The notes under the pieces: model-generated
Told to the model about the DNA's origin: nothing
The model's database searches: none
The model's input: only the letters and a program-made list of their open reading frames with translations
Translations under genes and position numbers: made by a program
Assembly: GCF_035943795.1 (NCBI RefSeq)
Contig: NZ_DASZBY010000100.1
Coordinates: forward strand, 62,001-126,000
Source: Aliidongia sp035943795
GTDB taxonomy: Bacteria; Pseudomonadota; Alphaproteobacteria; ATCC43930; CGMCC-115725
Reading direction: 5' to 3'
Length of the DNA: 64,000 bases
Part shown: one piece after another, positions 1-8,420 of the stretch
How positions within the stretch are numbered: position 1 is the first letter of the stretch
How the letters are laid out: each line of letters opens with the position of its first letter

Positions 1-677
1 GTGAAGCGCGGCCCCTGGCGGGCGTCGATGTGATGGACACCCTGCTTGGCCAGCCATTCGCTCCATTCCAGTTCGTGCAGGCCCGGATGCGGCTCGTCAT
101 GCAGCAGGATGTGGCCCGACAGGTCCGCCAGCCTGCGCAGGGGCAGCGGCCCGTCGAGCAACCGCGGACTGCAGACCGGAAACACTTCCTCACGGAATAG
201 GAAATCCGCGATCAGGCCCGGATACTTGCCGGCGCCGAAGCGCAGCGCCACGTCGACGTCGTCGTCCTTGAAGGTCGCGAGCTTGTCGTCGGCCAGTGTG
301 CGGATGGCGATGCCCGGATGGATGCGGCCGAAGGCGCCAAGGCGCGGGATCAGCCAGCGGGCGGCGAAGCTGGGCATGGTGGTGACGGTCAGCACCGGTC
401 CGCTGCTCTGGCGCGCCAGGTCGCGGGTCGCCACCGCGACCTGGTCCAGCAGTTCACCGATGCGCTTGCCGTAGAGCTGACCCGCGTCCGTCAGCAGCAC
501 GCCGCGCGGCTGCCGGCGAAATAGTTTGAGACCCAGATGATCTTCGAGCGTCTTGATCTGCTGGCTGACGGCACCAGCGGTGACGTGCAACTCCTCGGCC
601 GCCTTGAGAAAACTGAGGTGGCGGGCGGCGGCCTCGAACGCGCGGAGTGCGTTCAACGGGGGCAATCGGCGCGACAT
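1..677 (-). CDS. LysR-family transcriptional regulator (GcvA-like), 3' end outside window
   Basis: Only the N-terminal 225 residues are present; the frame is open from the ATG at 677 down to base 1. It starts with a LysR winged helix-turn-helix (about residues 5-65): PPLNALRAFEAAARHLSF, then AGAVSQQIKTLE, the recognition helix. The co-inducer-binding domain begins near residue 90. The opening residues are those of the GcvA/AmpR-like LysR subgroup. These are cytoplasmic DNA-binding activators that usually control a divergently transcribed neighbour. Here the divergent gene is the DUF1127 protein at 793, with 115 bp between the starts, so it may be the target, but this is inference. The effector and true target cannot be told from the visible part. 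Confidence 0.9.
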   Translation of the reverse strand, partial: MSRRLPPLNALRAFEAAARHLSFLKAAEELHVTAGAVSQQIKTLEDHLGLKLFRRQPRGVLLTDAGQLYGKRIGELLDQVAVATRDLARQSSGPVLTVTTMPSFAARWLIPRLGAFGRIHPGIAIRTLADDKLATFKDDDVDVALRFGAGKYPGLIADFLFREEVFPVCSPRLLDGPLPLRRLADLSGHILLHDEPHPGLHELEWSEWLAKQGVHHIDARQGPRF

Positions 678-792
678 GCGGGCTCCATGACATAGCTCAG
701 CTAAGCCATACTATCAGAAACACTGGTTTGTCGCTCGGGGTCTGAATGCCGATCTTTCCCTCATGGATGATCGCATTCATGAGGAGAAGATC

Positions 793-1020
793 ATGACGAA
801 GTTAACGATGACCGCCGGCAGCGCAGCGCTGTCCCGGGGCACGACCAGCCACCATGTCGCCGGCTTCGCGACTCGGATGTTCGACGCGATCGGCGCTTGG
901 GGTGACCGGGCCGCGCAGCGGCGCCTGCTGTCGGCGGCGAGCGACCATGTCCTCCATGACATCGGGATCAGTCGTCTCGACGCCGAAGGCGAGGTCGAGA
1001 AGCCGTTTTGGCGCCGGTGA
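793..1020 (+). CDS. DUF1127 (YjiS-like) small protein
   Basis: 75 residues. The C-terminal half carries the DUF1127 signature: an arginine-rich helix (AAQRRLLSAAS), then LHDIGISRLDAEGEVEKPFWRR. The family has short proteins of about 45-80 residues, abundant in Alphaproteobacteria; some members have been linked to phosphate/carbon metabolism and RNA regulation, but no activity is firmly assigned. The start at 793 is chosen because GAGGAG lies at 781-786 with six bases of spacing; an in-frame ATG at 763 has no such site. It is divergent from the LysR gene. A second DUF1127 gene lies at 34473, also divergent from a regulator. Confidence 0.85.
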   Translation: MTKLTMTAGSAALSRGTTSHHVAGFATRMFDAIGAWGDRAAQRRLLSAASDHVLHDIGISRLDAEGEVEKPFWRR

Positions 1021-1173
1021 TAGAGCTTGCCGAGCCGAGCGCGCTTTGGCGTGAGATAGGACGGGGGACATCGACGGTCGATGCCCGGGACAGCGCCCCA
1101 TGTCATGCAAGCGCGCTCGCGCACTCTTTTTCGACACGGGGCCGGCGGCCGTCCACGCCAGCGGCCGGCCCGC

Positions 1174-2178
1174 TCAGTGCTGGGTCAGTCTGAGCTCGAT
1201 CCGGCGATTCTTGCGATAGGCGTCTTCGCCGCTACCCTTTTCCAGCGGCTGCCATTCGCCGAAGCCGGCGGCGGCCAGATGTTCGGCCGGGATGCCCTGG
1301 TCGATCAGGAACTTCACGACGGAGACGGCCCGGGCCGTCGACAATTCCCAGTTCGACTTGAATTGCGCCGTGGAAATCGGCCGCGGATCGGTATGGCCGT
1401 CGACTTCCAGGATCCAGTTGATGCCCGGCGGAATGCCGGCCTCGATCTGCTTCAGCGCGCTCACCACCGGCTCCAGCTTCTGGCGCGCGCCCGCCTCGAA
1501 ATCGGCCATGCCCGGGTCGAACAGCACTTCGGACTGGAACACGAACCGGTCGCCGACCACGCGGATGTCGGGCCGGTCGCCCAGGATCTGCCGCAGGCGT
1601 CCGAAGAATTCGGAGCGATACTTGGCCAGTTCCTCGACCTTTGCGGCGAGCGCCAGGTTGAGCTTGCTGCCGAGGTCTGCGATCTGGACCTGCTGGTCCT
1701 TGTTCTGTGCCTGGGCGAGGTCGAGCGCCTTGGCCAGTTCGTCGAGTTGCTGGCGCAGTGCGACGACATTGGCGTTGAGCGTCGCGATCGTCGCGTCGCC
1801 GGCCGCGAGCTTGTCGCGCGCCCTGTCCAGGTCCTGGGCCTGCGCCTGGGCATCGGCGTTCGCCTGGGCCAGCTTGGTGGCGAGGGCGTCCTTGTCGCGC
1901 GATGCCTGTTGTGCCTGGGTGCCGAGGGTCGCCATATTGAGCCGAAGCTCGTCGCTCGCCCGCTTTTCCAGCGACAGCATGTCGGTCAGCTGGTTCAGCT
2001 GCTGGGTCAGCTTCTTGATCTCCAGGTCCCGGTCGCTGACGGCGCCAGACAGGTAGAATTGCCCGACGGTGAAGACCAGCAGGATGAAGATGATCACCAT
2101 CAGCAACTGGGCGAGCGCGTCGACGAAGCCCGGCCAGATGTTGATGGAGGACGGACGCGACCGCCGCGACAGCGCCAT
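1174..2178 (-). CDS. MotB/OmpA-like membrane-anchored peptidoglycan-binding protein
   Basis: 334 residues. A short cytoplasmic N-terminus is followed by one transmembrane helix (about 15-45) that contains an aspartate, D20, in WPGFVDALAQLL; this is the position expected for the proton-carrying Asp of MotB/TolR/ExbD proteins. A long coiled coil covers about 48-190. The C-terminal OmpA/MotB domain (about 205-330) has the peptidoglycan-binding signature EVDGHTDPRPI and the NWELSTARAVSVVKFL helix. It starts 3 bp after the MotA/TolQ-like gene, so the two probably form one proton-driven stator-like complex in the inner membrane. No flagellar genes are near, and a separate complete Tol system is present at 19.8-25.3 kb, so the role is unknown. 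Confidence 0.85.
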   Translation of the reverse strand: MALSRRSRPSSINIWPGFVDALAQLLMVIIFILLVFTVGQFYLSGAVSDRDLEIKKLTQQLNQLTDMLSLEKRASDELRLNMATLGTQAQQASRDKDALATKLAQANADAQAQAQDLDRARDKLAAGDATIATLNANVVALRQQLDELAKALDLAQAQNKDQQVQIADLGSKLNLALAAKVEELAKYRSEFFGRLRQILGDRPDIRVVGDRFVFQSEVLFDPGMADFEAGARQKLEPVVSALKQIEAGIPPGINWILEVDGHTDPRPISTAQFKSNWELSTARAVSVVKFLIDQGIPAEHLAAAGFGEWQPLEKGSGEDAYRKNRRIELRLTQH

Positions 2179-2181
2179 CGC

Positions 2182-3327
2182 CTAGCGCTCGCCTTCTTCG
2201 GCCAGGGCGGCGATGGTTCGGGCCAGCAGGCGGATCTCGGTGCGGATCTCCGACACCGTCGCCTCGCGGCCGACCGTGAGCTCGTGGGCGAGCTTGCCGA
2301 CGTTCTGCTCCAGGCTGCGCAGATAGCCGCGCGAGACGTCGTCGACGCTGCCGCCGCCGGCGCGCGCATCGGCCAGCTTGGCCAGGATCGGCTTCATCTC
2401 GGACTGGGTCTCGGCGAAGCGCAGCAGCACGCTCTGTTCCGTCCGCATCTGCTCCGTCATCAGCGACAACCGGTCGCCCAGCTGCTGCAGGCCCTGGTTG
2501 GCCGAAACCCGGCTCTCCTCGCCCCGCGCCATGATGCGCTGCAGGTTGTCGAGGCTGTCGGCGGTCTGCTCCAGGAGCGCCTGGATGAACGCCGGCACCG
2601 ATTGCTCGCCGCCCTCGGCCGAAACGCCGGCACCACCGATCCGGGTCAGGCTGGACAGCCATTCCTCGAGATCGTTGAAGAAGCGGTTGTGGGCCTGGCC
2701 GGCCTGCAGGTCGAGGAAGCCCAGGATCAGCGAGCCGGACAGGCCGAACAGCGACGAGCTGAAGGCGGTGGCCATGCCGTTCAACGGTGCCTGCAGGCTG
2801 CCCTTGAGATCGGCCATTGCCTTGCCGACGTCGCCGCCGCTGACACTCAGGCTGCCCAGCACGCCGCCCACGGAATGGACCGTCTGCAACAGGCCGTAGA
2901 ACGTGCCGAGCAGGCCCATGAACACGAGCGTGCCGATCAGGTAGCGCGAGGTTTCGCGCTGTTCGTCCAGCCGGGCCGCGATGCCGTCCAGCAGAGTGCG
3001 CATCGAGACCGGCGACAAGGAAAGGCGCTTGCCCGAGCGCTCGCCCAGCATGTTGGCCATCGGCGACATCAGCCGCGGCAGGTCGCCCGACAGCACGGCC
3101 CGGTCGTTCTTGCGGAAATTCTCGATCCACGCCACCTCGGGGTTGAGCATCCACACCTGGCGGAAGATGTAGAAGATGCCGATCACCAGGATCGCCGCGA
3201 TGATGCTGTTGAGCGGCAGGTTCGCCTCGAAGGCGGGGGCCAGCGCCGGCGAAAGGGCCACCAGGATCGCGGCGACGATCACCACGAACAGGGCCATGCG
3301 CAGAAGGTAGCGTTGCGGGCGAGTCAC
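2182..3327 (-). CDS. MotA/TolQ/ExbB-like proton channel family protein
   Basis: 381 residues from the GTG at 3327; a TTG at 3429 in the same frame would add 34 residues but has no ribosome site and lies next to a terminator hairpin. Two hydrophobic helices sit near the N-terminus (MALFVVIVAAILVAL and IIAAILVIGIFYIFR). Two more lie around residues 140-160 and 200-225, with the TolQ/MotA-like sequence FMGLLGTFYGLLQTVHSVGG and a following STSLFGL-like segment. The C-terminal 150 residues are helical and probably cytoplasmic. Paired with the MotB/OmpA-like gene 3 bp downstream, it is expected to form a proton channel that drives movement of a peptidoglycan-anchored partner. Function in the cell is not established; the pairing resembles stator genes found in Alphaproteobacteria outside flagellar loci. 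Confidence 0.75.
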   Translation of the reverse strand: MTRPQRYLLRMALFVVIVAAILVALSPALAPAFEANLPLNSIIAAILVIGIFYIFRQVWMLNPEVAWIENFRKNDRAVLSGDLPRLMSPMANMLGERSGKRLSLSPVSMRTLLDGIAARLDEQRETSRYLIGTLVFMGLLGTFYGLLQTVHSVGGVLGSLSVSGGDVGKAMADLKGSLQAPLNGMATAFSSSLFGLSGSLILGFLDLQAGQAHNRFFNDLEEWLSSLTRIGGAGVSAEGGEQSVPAFIQALLEQTADSLDNLQRIMARGEESRVSANQGLQQLGDRLSLMTEQMRTEQSVLLRFAETQSEMKPILAKLADARAGGGSVDDVSRGYLRSLEQNVGKLAHELTVGREATVSEIRTEIRLLARTIAALAEEGER

Positions 3328-3430
3328 GGGCGGATCCGTTTGCTGGGAGAGACGAGGTCTCGACGCCAAGACTAACGCCTCGCGCGACGATTCGTCGGCG
3401 AGGGTACAGACAGACTTGTGGCAGAACAAT

Positions 3431-3460
3431 GACGCAGGCGGGCAAAAGCCCGCCTGCGTC
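3431..3460 (-). terminator. hairpin terminator after the inositol monophosphatase gene
   Basis: A perfect 13-bp inverted repeat, GACGCAGGCGGGC / GCCCGCCTGCGTC, with an AAAA loop, lies 27 bp after the stop of the minus-strand suhB-like gene and before the start of the MotA-like gene. The bases that follow on the minus strand (ATTGTT) are only moderately U-rich, so it is a likely but not textbook intrinsic terminator. Confidence 0.65.
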
Positions 3461-3487
3461 TACTTCTCGCAATGCGATAGTGGTGAG

Positions 3488-4285
3488 TTACTTCAGCGCC
3501 TGACGCATCAGCCGACCCAGCGGCAGATGCAGGTGGTCGTTGGCGGCCAGCACGTTGCCGGTCTTCATCATGTCGTGGCCGCTGCCGTCGGGCTCGCTGC
3601 AATAGCCGCCGGCTTCCTTGACCAGCAGCAGGCCGGCCGCCATGTCCCAGGGCTTCAGGCCGAATTCCCAGAAACCGTCGAACCGACCGGCGGCGACATA
3701 GGCCAGGTCCAGCGCGGCGGCGCCCATGCGGCGGACGCCCGCGGTCTCCGCCATGACGGCGTTCAGCGTGCGGGCATAGCCCGGATGGGCTTCCTTGCCG
3801 CGGAACGGCATGCCGGTGCCGATGACCGACTGGCCCAGGTCGCGGCGACCCGACACACGGATGCGCCGATCGCTGACGAAGGCGCCTGAACCTTTTTCAG
3901 CCCAGAATTCCTCGTCCTTCAGCGGCTCGTAGACCACGCCGGCGACGATCTCGCCATCGCGCTCCAGGGCCACCGAAATGCAGAAATGCGGGATGCCGTG
4001 CAGGAAGTTCAGCGTGCCGTCGAGCGGGTCGACGATCCAGCGATGATGGCCGTCCCCGATCGTCTCGGCGCTCTCTTCCATCATGAAGCCATAGCCGGGA
4101 CGGGCCTTCTCCAGCTCCTGCCGCAGCGTCTTCTCGGCCTTGAGGTCGGCGGTCGAGACGAAGTCGGATGGACCCTTCTGCGAGACCTGCAGGTTCTCGA
4201 CCTCGCCGAAGTCGCGGATCAGCCCCCGGCCGGCCTTGCGGGCGGCTGCGGCCATGACGTTGATGACGGCGGAACGGACCGCCAT
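3488..4285 (-). CDS. suhB: inositol monophosphatase family protein (SuhB-like)
   Basis: 265 residues, the usual family length. It hydrolyses inositol-1-phosphate or related phosphate monoesters with two or three Mg2+ ions. Metal-binding motifs are intact: EES at 70-72, DPLDGTLNF starting at D86 (D86, D89), and the late WDMAAGLLLVKEAGG motif around 214. In enterobacteria SuhB also helps rRNA transcription antitermination; whether that holds here is not visible. The gene lies 4 bp after efp on the same strand, so the two are likely cotranscribed. Confidence 0.93.
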   Translation of the reverse strand: MAVRSAVINVMAAAARKAGRGLIRDFGEVENLQVSQKGPSDFVSTADLKAEKTLRQELEKARPGYGFMMEESAETIGDGHHRWIVDPLDGTLNFLHGIPHFCISVALERDGEIVAGVVYEPLKDEEFWAEKGSGAFVSDRRIRVSGRRDLGQSVIGTGMPFRGKEAHPGYARTLNAVMAETAGVRRMGAAALDLAYVAAGRFDGFWEFGLKPWDMAAGLLLVKEAGGYCSEPDGSGHDMMKTGNVLAANDHLHLPLGRLMRQALK

Positions 4286-4289
4286 GGGC

Positions 4290-4856
4290 TCAGTCCTTCG
4301 CCCGCTCGAGGTAGGTACCGTCCGCCGTGTTCACGACGATGCGGGTGCCCTGCTCGATATGCGGCGGAATCAGTACGCGGCGGCCGTTTTCCAGCTTGCC
4401 GGGCTTGTAGGACGACGAGGCGGTCTGACCCTTGACGACCGGATCGGCCTCGACCAGCTCCATGATCACGGTCTGCGGCAGGTCGCACGACAGCGGCGTG
4501 CCCTCGAACAGCTTGACGGTGACGACCATGCCGTCCTTCAGGAAATCGGCGGGCTCGCCGATCAGTTCCTTAGGGATCTGGTGCTGCTCGTAGGTCTCCT
4601 GGTCCATGAACGTGGCGTTCTCGCCTTCCATGAACAGGAACTGCATCTCGGTCTCGTCGAGGTGCGCGCGCTCGACCGTCTCGGATGTGCGAAACCGCTC
4701 GATGGTCTTCGTGCCGGTCTTGAGATCCCGCATTTCGACCGCAGCGAAGGCGCCGCCCTTGCCGGGCTGAACCGTGTCTCGCTTCAGCACGACGAACAGC
4801 TTGCCCTCAAGCTGGAGGACGACACCGGGCTTGATTTCGTTGGCACCGATCTTCAT
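4290..4856 (-). CDS. efp: translation elongation factor P
   Basis: 188 residues, standard EF-P length with three beta-barrel domains. EF-P binds the ribosome between the P and E sites and relieves stalling at consecutive prolines. The tip loop reads QPGKGGAF, and K33 is the lysine that is normally modified. The C-terminal domain has the conserved VVNTADGTYLERAKD ending. The start at 4856 gives the canonical MKIGANEIKPG opening. The modifying enzyme EpmA is encoded divergently 151 bp away, consistent with beta-lysylation; EpmB is not in the window. A likely client in this same window is TolA, which has a run of eight prolines. Confidence 0.97.
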   Translation of the reverse strand: MKIGANEIKPGVVLQLEGKLFVVLKRDTVQPGKGGAFAAVEMRDLKTGTKTIERFRTSETVERAHLDETEMQFLFMEGENATFMDQETYEQHQIPKELIGEPADFLKDGMVVTVKLFEGTPLSCDLPQTVIMELVEADPVVKGQTASSSYKPGKLENGRRVLIPPHIEQGTRIVVNTADGTYLERAKD

Positions 4857-5007
4857 GGCTGCTCGATAGTCCGCTAAACTTGGATGAGATGGGGGAAAGA
4901 ATGGCGCGTGTCCTAGCAGCAACCGGGCGGCAAAGGAAGCCAGAACCGCCTCGCAGGCCGTGCGGCTCGGGCAGGGGAGCCACCCGGCGGGCGCGGGCAG
5001 TGGGCGT

Positions 5008-6045
5008 ATGACCGTGCCCTGGTGGCACCCGGACCGCTTCGCCCGGCGCCTGCCGCTGCTGCAGAAACGCGCCCGGATCGTCGATGGCTTGAGGGCCTGG
5101 TTCGCGGCCGGCGGCTTCCTCGAGGTCGATACGCCGGCGCTGCAGGTCAGCCCCGGCCTCGAGCCCCACCTGATCGCGTTCGCGACCGAGCTGGTCCGGC
5201 CGGAGGGCGAACGGCTCACGCGCTATCTGCACACGTCGCCCGAATTCACCATGAAGAAGCTGCTGGTGGCAGGCCTGCCCCGGATCTTCCAGATGGGCCA
5301 CGTGTTCCGCAATGGCGAACGTGCCGGGCGGCACAGCCCGGAATTCACCATGCTGGAATGGTACCGGGCGCATGACGGCTACCGGACGCTGATGGCGGAT
5401 TGCGAGGCGGTGGTCCGGCGCGCGGCCGAGATCGCGGGGGCAAAGACGCTCCGGTGGCAAGGACACGAGGCCGACCCGTTCCAGCCGTTCGAGGTGCTGA
5501 CCGTGCCGGAAGCATTCCGGCGCCATTGCGGCATCGACCTGCTCGCCACCGCCCCCGATCCGGCCGCGCCAGACCTGGCCCTGCTGGCCGCCGCGGCCGC
5601 CCCGCTGGGCATCAGGCCGCACGAGGGCGACAGCTGGGAAGACCTGTTCTTCCGCATCATGCTCGACCGGATCGAGCCGCACCTGGGCATGGGGCGGCCG
5701 ACCTTCCTCGCCGACTACCCGATCTCGATGGCGGCGCTCGCCCGGCCGAAGCCGGAGGATCCGCGCCTGGCCGAACGGTTCGAGCTCTATGCCTGCGGTG
5801 TCGAACTGGCGAATGCGTTCGGCGAACTGACCGATCCCGCGACCCAGCGCGCCCGCTTCGAGGCCGACATGGAGCTGAAGCAGCGGCTCTACGGCGAGCG
5901 CTATCCGATCGACGAGGATTTCCTCGATGCCCTCGCCCACGGCATGCCGCCCTCGGCCGGCAGTGCCCTCGGCCTGGATCGGCTGGTCATGCTCGCGGTC
6001 CATGCCGACGAGATCGACGACGTGCTGTGGGCGCCGGTACAATGA
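5008..6045 (+). CDS. epmA: EF-P--(R)-beta-lysine ligase
   Basis: 345 residues. EpmA (GenX/PoxA) is a class II lysyl-tRNA-synthetase paralogue lacking the anticodon-binding domain; it transfers beta-lysine to the tip lysine of EF-P. Class II motifs are visible: FLEVDTPALQVSPGLEPHL (motif 1 region), RIFQMGHVFRNGERAGRH and EFTMLEWYRA (motif 2), and ALGLDRLVML (motif 3) near the C-terminus. The start at 5008 gives MTVPWWHPDRF; an upstream GTG at 4960 would only add a low-complexity stretch. It is divergent from efp, and the linkage supports the assignment. Confidence 0.95.
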   Translation: MTVPWWHPDRFARRLPLLQKRARIVDGLRAWFAAGGFLEVDTPALQVSPGLEPHLIAFATELVRPEGERLTRYLHTSPEFTMKKLLVAGLPRIFQMGHVFRNGERAGRHSPEFTMLEWYRAHDGYRTLMADCEAVVRRAAEIAGAKTLRWQGHEADPFQPFEVLTVPEAFRRHCGIDLLATAPDPAAPDLALLAAAAAPLGIRPHEGDSWEDLFFRIMLDRIEPHLGMGRPTFLADYPISMAALARPKPEDPRLAERFELYACGVELANAFGELTDPATQRARFEADMELKQRLYGERYPIDEDFLDALAHGMPPSAGSALGLDRLVMLAVHADEIDDVLWAPVQ

Positions 6046-6121
6046 GGCCGGCATAAGATCGTGTCGCCGGCAGTCCACTTACCCGGCGCCCCGTCTCGAC
6101 GCCTGAAAGGAGGATGATCGA

Positions 6122-6598
6122 ATGCCTGAACCTTCCGTACGCATGTTCGCCTGGGTGGCGATGAGCTGTCTTTCTCTCGGCGCGGCCCTGGCCGAAACGT
6201 CCGGCGGTGCCGCCATCGTCGCGGACCGCCAGGCAACGATGCAGGGCTTCGCCAAGAAAGTGCGCCTGATCAAGAGTTTCGCCGATGGCGAGGATAATGG
6301 TCCGGCGGCACTCGAAGCGGCCCAAGCGATCTTCGATACGGCCCAACGGCTTCCCACCTTGTTTCCCGAGGGCACCAGCCTTGTCGACCTGCCGGGGGTG
6401 AAGACTCACGCCAAGCCCGAAATTTGGGGCGACAACGAAGGATTCCGCGCGACGGCGGCACGGCTCGCCGGCCAGAGCCAGGCCCTGGTCGCCGCGATTC
6501 AGCGTAGCGACCGGTCAGGAACCGCCACGGAGCTGGGAGCGGTCGGCCGTGTCGGCTGCGGCGCGTGCCACGAAAAGTTTCGCGCGCCGCTCGACTGA
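6122..6598 (+). CDS. cytochrome c' / c-556-type class II cytochrome c
   Basis: 158 residues with an N-terminal signal peptide (about 1-25, ending ALAE) for export to the periplasm. The single haem-attachment motif CGACH is at residues 146-150, close to the C-terminus as in class II cytochromes c; RQATM near residue 40 is the usual place of the axial or pocket methionine. The predicted fold is a four-helix bundle. A very strong ribosome site AAAGGAGG lies at 6106-6113, eight bases before the start. The last 100 bases overlap the 3' end of the opposite-strand LysR gene. Electron-transfer partner unknown; no oxidase or reductase genes are adjacent. Confidence 0.9.
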   Translation: MPEPSVRMFAWVAMSCLSLGAALAETSGGAAIVADRQATMQGFAKKVRLIKSFADGEDNGPAALEAAQAIFDTAQRLPTLFPEGTSLVDLPGVKTHAKPEIWGDNEGFRATAARLAGQSQALVAAIQRSDRSGTATELGAVGRVGCGACHEKFRAPLD

Positions 6599-7476
6599 CG
6601 CCCACCAACGTCGACGAGCCAATCGCGAAAGGCGATCGCGGCCGGATCGATGGTCTTGTCGGTCGGCAGGTACCAGCAATAGCCGCGTGCCGGCAGGCTG
6701 AGAGCGGGGAAGGGCGCCATCAGGCGGCCGGCTTCGATCTCGTCCGCCACCAGCGCCGTCGGGCCGATGGCGACGCCCAGGCCATCCACCGCCGCCTGGA
6801 TCGTCAGATAGAAATGCTCGAGCGTCAGCTCCTGCGCCGGCACCAGGCCGCCCACCCCGGCGAGGCGCAGCCAGTCGTGCCACAGCGCCGGCAGGCTGTC
6901 GGTGTGCAGCAGGGTGTGCCGGGCCAGATCCGCCGGCCGGTCGAGCGGCAACCGGGCGCGCAGCGACGGCGACAGCACAGGCAGGCGCGCCTCGTCGAGA
7001 AACAGGCCGCATTGGAATCCCATGATCGTGTCCGGCCCGCCGCGGATGATCACGTCGGCGGTTTCGCCCAGGTGCTGCGGCGGCTCGCTCGACGTGGTCA
7101 GCCGGACCTCGATCGTCGGATGACGCTGCTGGAAGCTCGAAAGCCGCGGGATCAGCCAGCGGATGGTGAAGGTGGCGATACTGTTGACCCGTAGCACGCG
7201 CCGCGCGCCGGTGCCCTTGATGCGCTCGCTCGCCAGCGCGATCCGGTCGAGCGAGGCGCCGATCTCGCCCAGGTAGCGGCTGCCGGCGTCGGTCAGCTCG
7301 ATCCGGCGGTTGAAGCGCCGGAACAGCGCAGAACCCAGCCATTGCTCCAACCCGCTGACCGCCCGGCTGACCGCACCATGGGTCACGCGCAGCTCGTCGG
7401 CGGCGCGGGTGAAACTCAGGTGACGCGCGGCAGCCTCGAAGGCGCGCAGAGCATTGAGCGGGGGCAGGTTTCGCAT
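6499..7476 (-). CDS. LysR-family transcriptional regulator (GcvA-like)
   Basis: 325 residues from the ATG at 7476. The winged helix opens with NLPPLNALRAFEAAARHLSF and has HGAVSRAVSGLEQWLG as recognition segment; the periplasmic-binding-protein-like effector domain follows from about residue 90. It is divergent from the EamA transporter gene, which is therefore the most likely target. The protein is about 25 residues longer than typical LysR proteins. The extra C-terminal tail is encoded antisense to the haem-binding end of the cytochrome c gene, with a 100-bp convergent overlap. Either the tail is real or the stop has drifted. Confidence 0.92.
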   Translation of the reverse strand: MRNLPPLNALRAFEAAARHLSFTRAADELRVTHGAVSRAVSGLEQWLGSALFRRFNRRIELTDAGSRYLGEIGASLDRIALASERIKGTGARRVLRVNSIATFTIRWLIPRLSSFQQRHPTIEVRLTTSSEPPQHLGETADVIIRGGPDTIMGFQCGLFLDEARLPVLSPSLRARLPLDRPADLARHTLLHTDSLPALWHDWLRLAGVGGLVPAQELTLEHFYLTIQAAVDGLGVAIGPTALVADEIEAGRLMAPFPALSLPARGYCWYLPTDKTIDPAAIAFRDWLVDVGGRQSSGARNFSWHAPQPTRPTAPSSVAVPDRSLR

Positions 7477-7580
7477 CGGTTCATATGAATGCAGATCACA
7501 CGAAGTCGCAATATTACTCATTTGTGACGTTCGGCTGGGCCGGGCATGCTCCAGGCCCGTTTTCAGCAAGGCTTCCCGTC

Positions 7581-8420
7581 TTGAGCACTATCCCTCTCGT
7601 CGCCATCATGCTCGCCCTGACGGCGGCCCTGCTCCATGCCGGATGGAACGCCATGCTGCGCAGCGGCGGCGACCGGTTCTCTGCCATCGTGGTGATGAGC
7701 GCCGCATCCAGCCTCGTGGCCCTGCCGTGGGCGATCATGTCCGGTGTGCCGCTGGCGGGCGCCTGGCCGATGCTGATCATCTCGGCCATCCTGCACGTCG
7801 GCTACAATCTGGCGCTGGTCTGGGCCTATCGCCACGGCGAGCTGGGCCAGGTCTACCCGCTGGCGCGGGGGGCGGCTCCGCTGCTGGTCACATTGTCCGC
7901 CGCCCTGTTCGTGGGCGAGCATCTGCCGGTTGCGGCGCTGATGGGGATCTGCCTCGTCTCCATCGGCATCCTGGGCCTCGCCGCGGCCAAGACCGGCCGC
8001 GCGGCGCTGCTGCCGGCGTTCGTGACCAGCCTGTTCATTGCCGGCTATACCGTGACGGACGGGCTGGGCGCGCGGATCTCGATCGACGCGTCCGGCTATG
8101 CCGCCTGGCTCTTCGTCATCGACGGGCCGCCGATGCTGGTGATCCACTGGTATCAGCGCGGCCGGTTCCTGCCGCCGGTCTGGACCTACGACACGGCCAA
8201 GGCGGCAGGTGGCGGCGTGATCTCGCTGTTGGCCTACGGCCTGGTGATCGTCGCGGTCTCGTTCGCGCCCATGGGTGCGGTCTCGGCATTGCGCGAAACG
8301 AGCGTGCTGGCGGCAGCCCTGCTCGGCCGCTTCTTCCTGGGTGAACGGCTCACCGGACGACGGCTCGCCGGTTGCAGTCTCGTCGCGATCGGCGCGATTT
8401 GCCTGGGGCTTGCGGCTTAA
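7581..8420 (+). CDS. EamA/DMT-superfamily transporter
   Basis: 279 residues from the TTG at 7581, chosen because AAGG lies 9 bases upstream and because an ATG at 7485 would start only 8 bp from the divergent LysR start, leaving no promoter. An ATG at 7608 is another option. The protein is almost all hydrophobic helices, about ten, with the two-fold EamA repeat (first copy ends near residue 130; second has ETSVLAAALLGRFFLGERL). Members export amino acids or small metabolites across the inner membrane; substrate unknown. Its stop overlaps the thiE stop by 4 bp on the other strand. Confidence 0.85.
   Translation: MSTIPLVAIMLALTAALLHAGWNAMLRSGGDRFSAIVVMSAASSLVALPWAIMSGVPLAGAWPMLIISAILHVGYNLALVWAYRHGELGQVYPLARGAAPLLVTLSAALFVGEHLPVAALMGICLVSIGILGLAAAKTGRAALLPAFVTSLFIAGYTVTDGLGARISIDASGYAAWLFVIDGPPMLVIHWYQRGRFLPPVWTYDTAKAAGGGVISLLAYGLVIVAVSFAPMGAVSALRETSVLAAALLGRFFLGERLTGRRLAGCSLVAIGAICLGLAA

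Noticed and set aside
1138..1171. GGGCCGGC/GCCGGCCC repeat after the MotB-like gene as an intrinsic terminator
   Set aside because: Short stem with a long loop and no U-run; could pair, but not enough to call.
1081..3375. Long open frame (764 codons) on the plus strand opposite the MotA/MotB-like pair
   Set aside because: Antisense to two recognisable genes; His/Gln/Arg/Gly-rich composition typical of the complement of high-GC coding sequence, no domain, no ribosome site.
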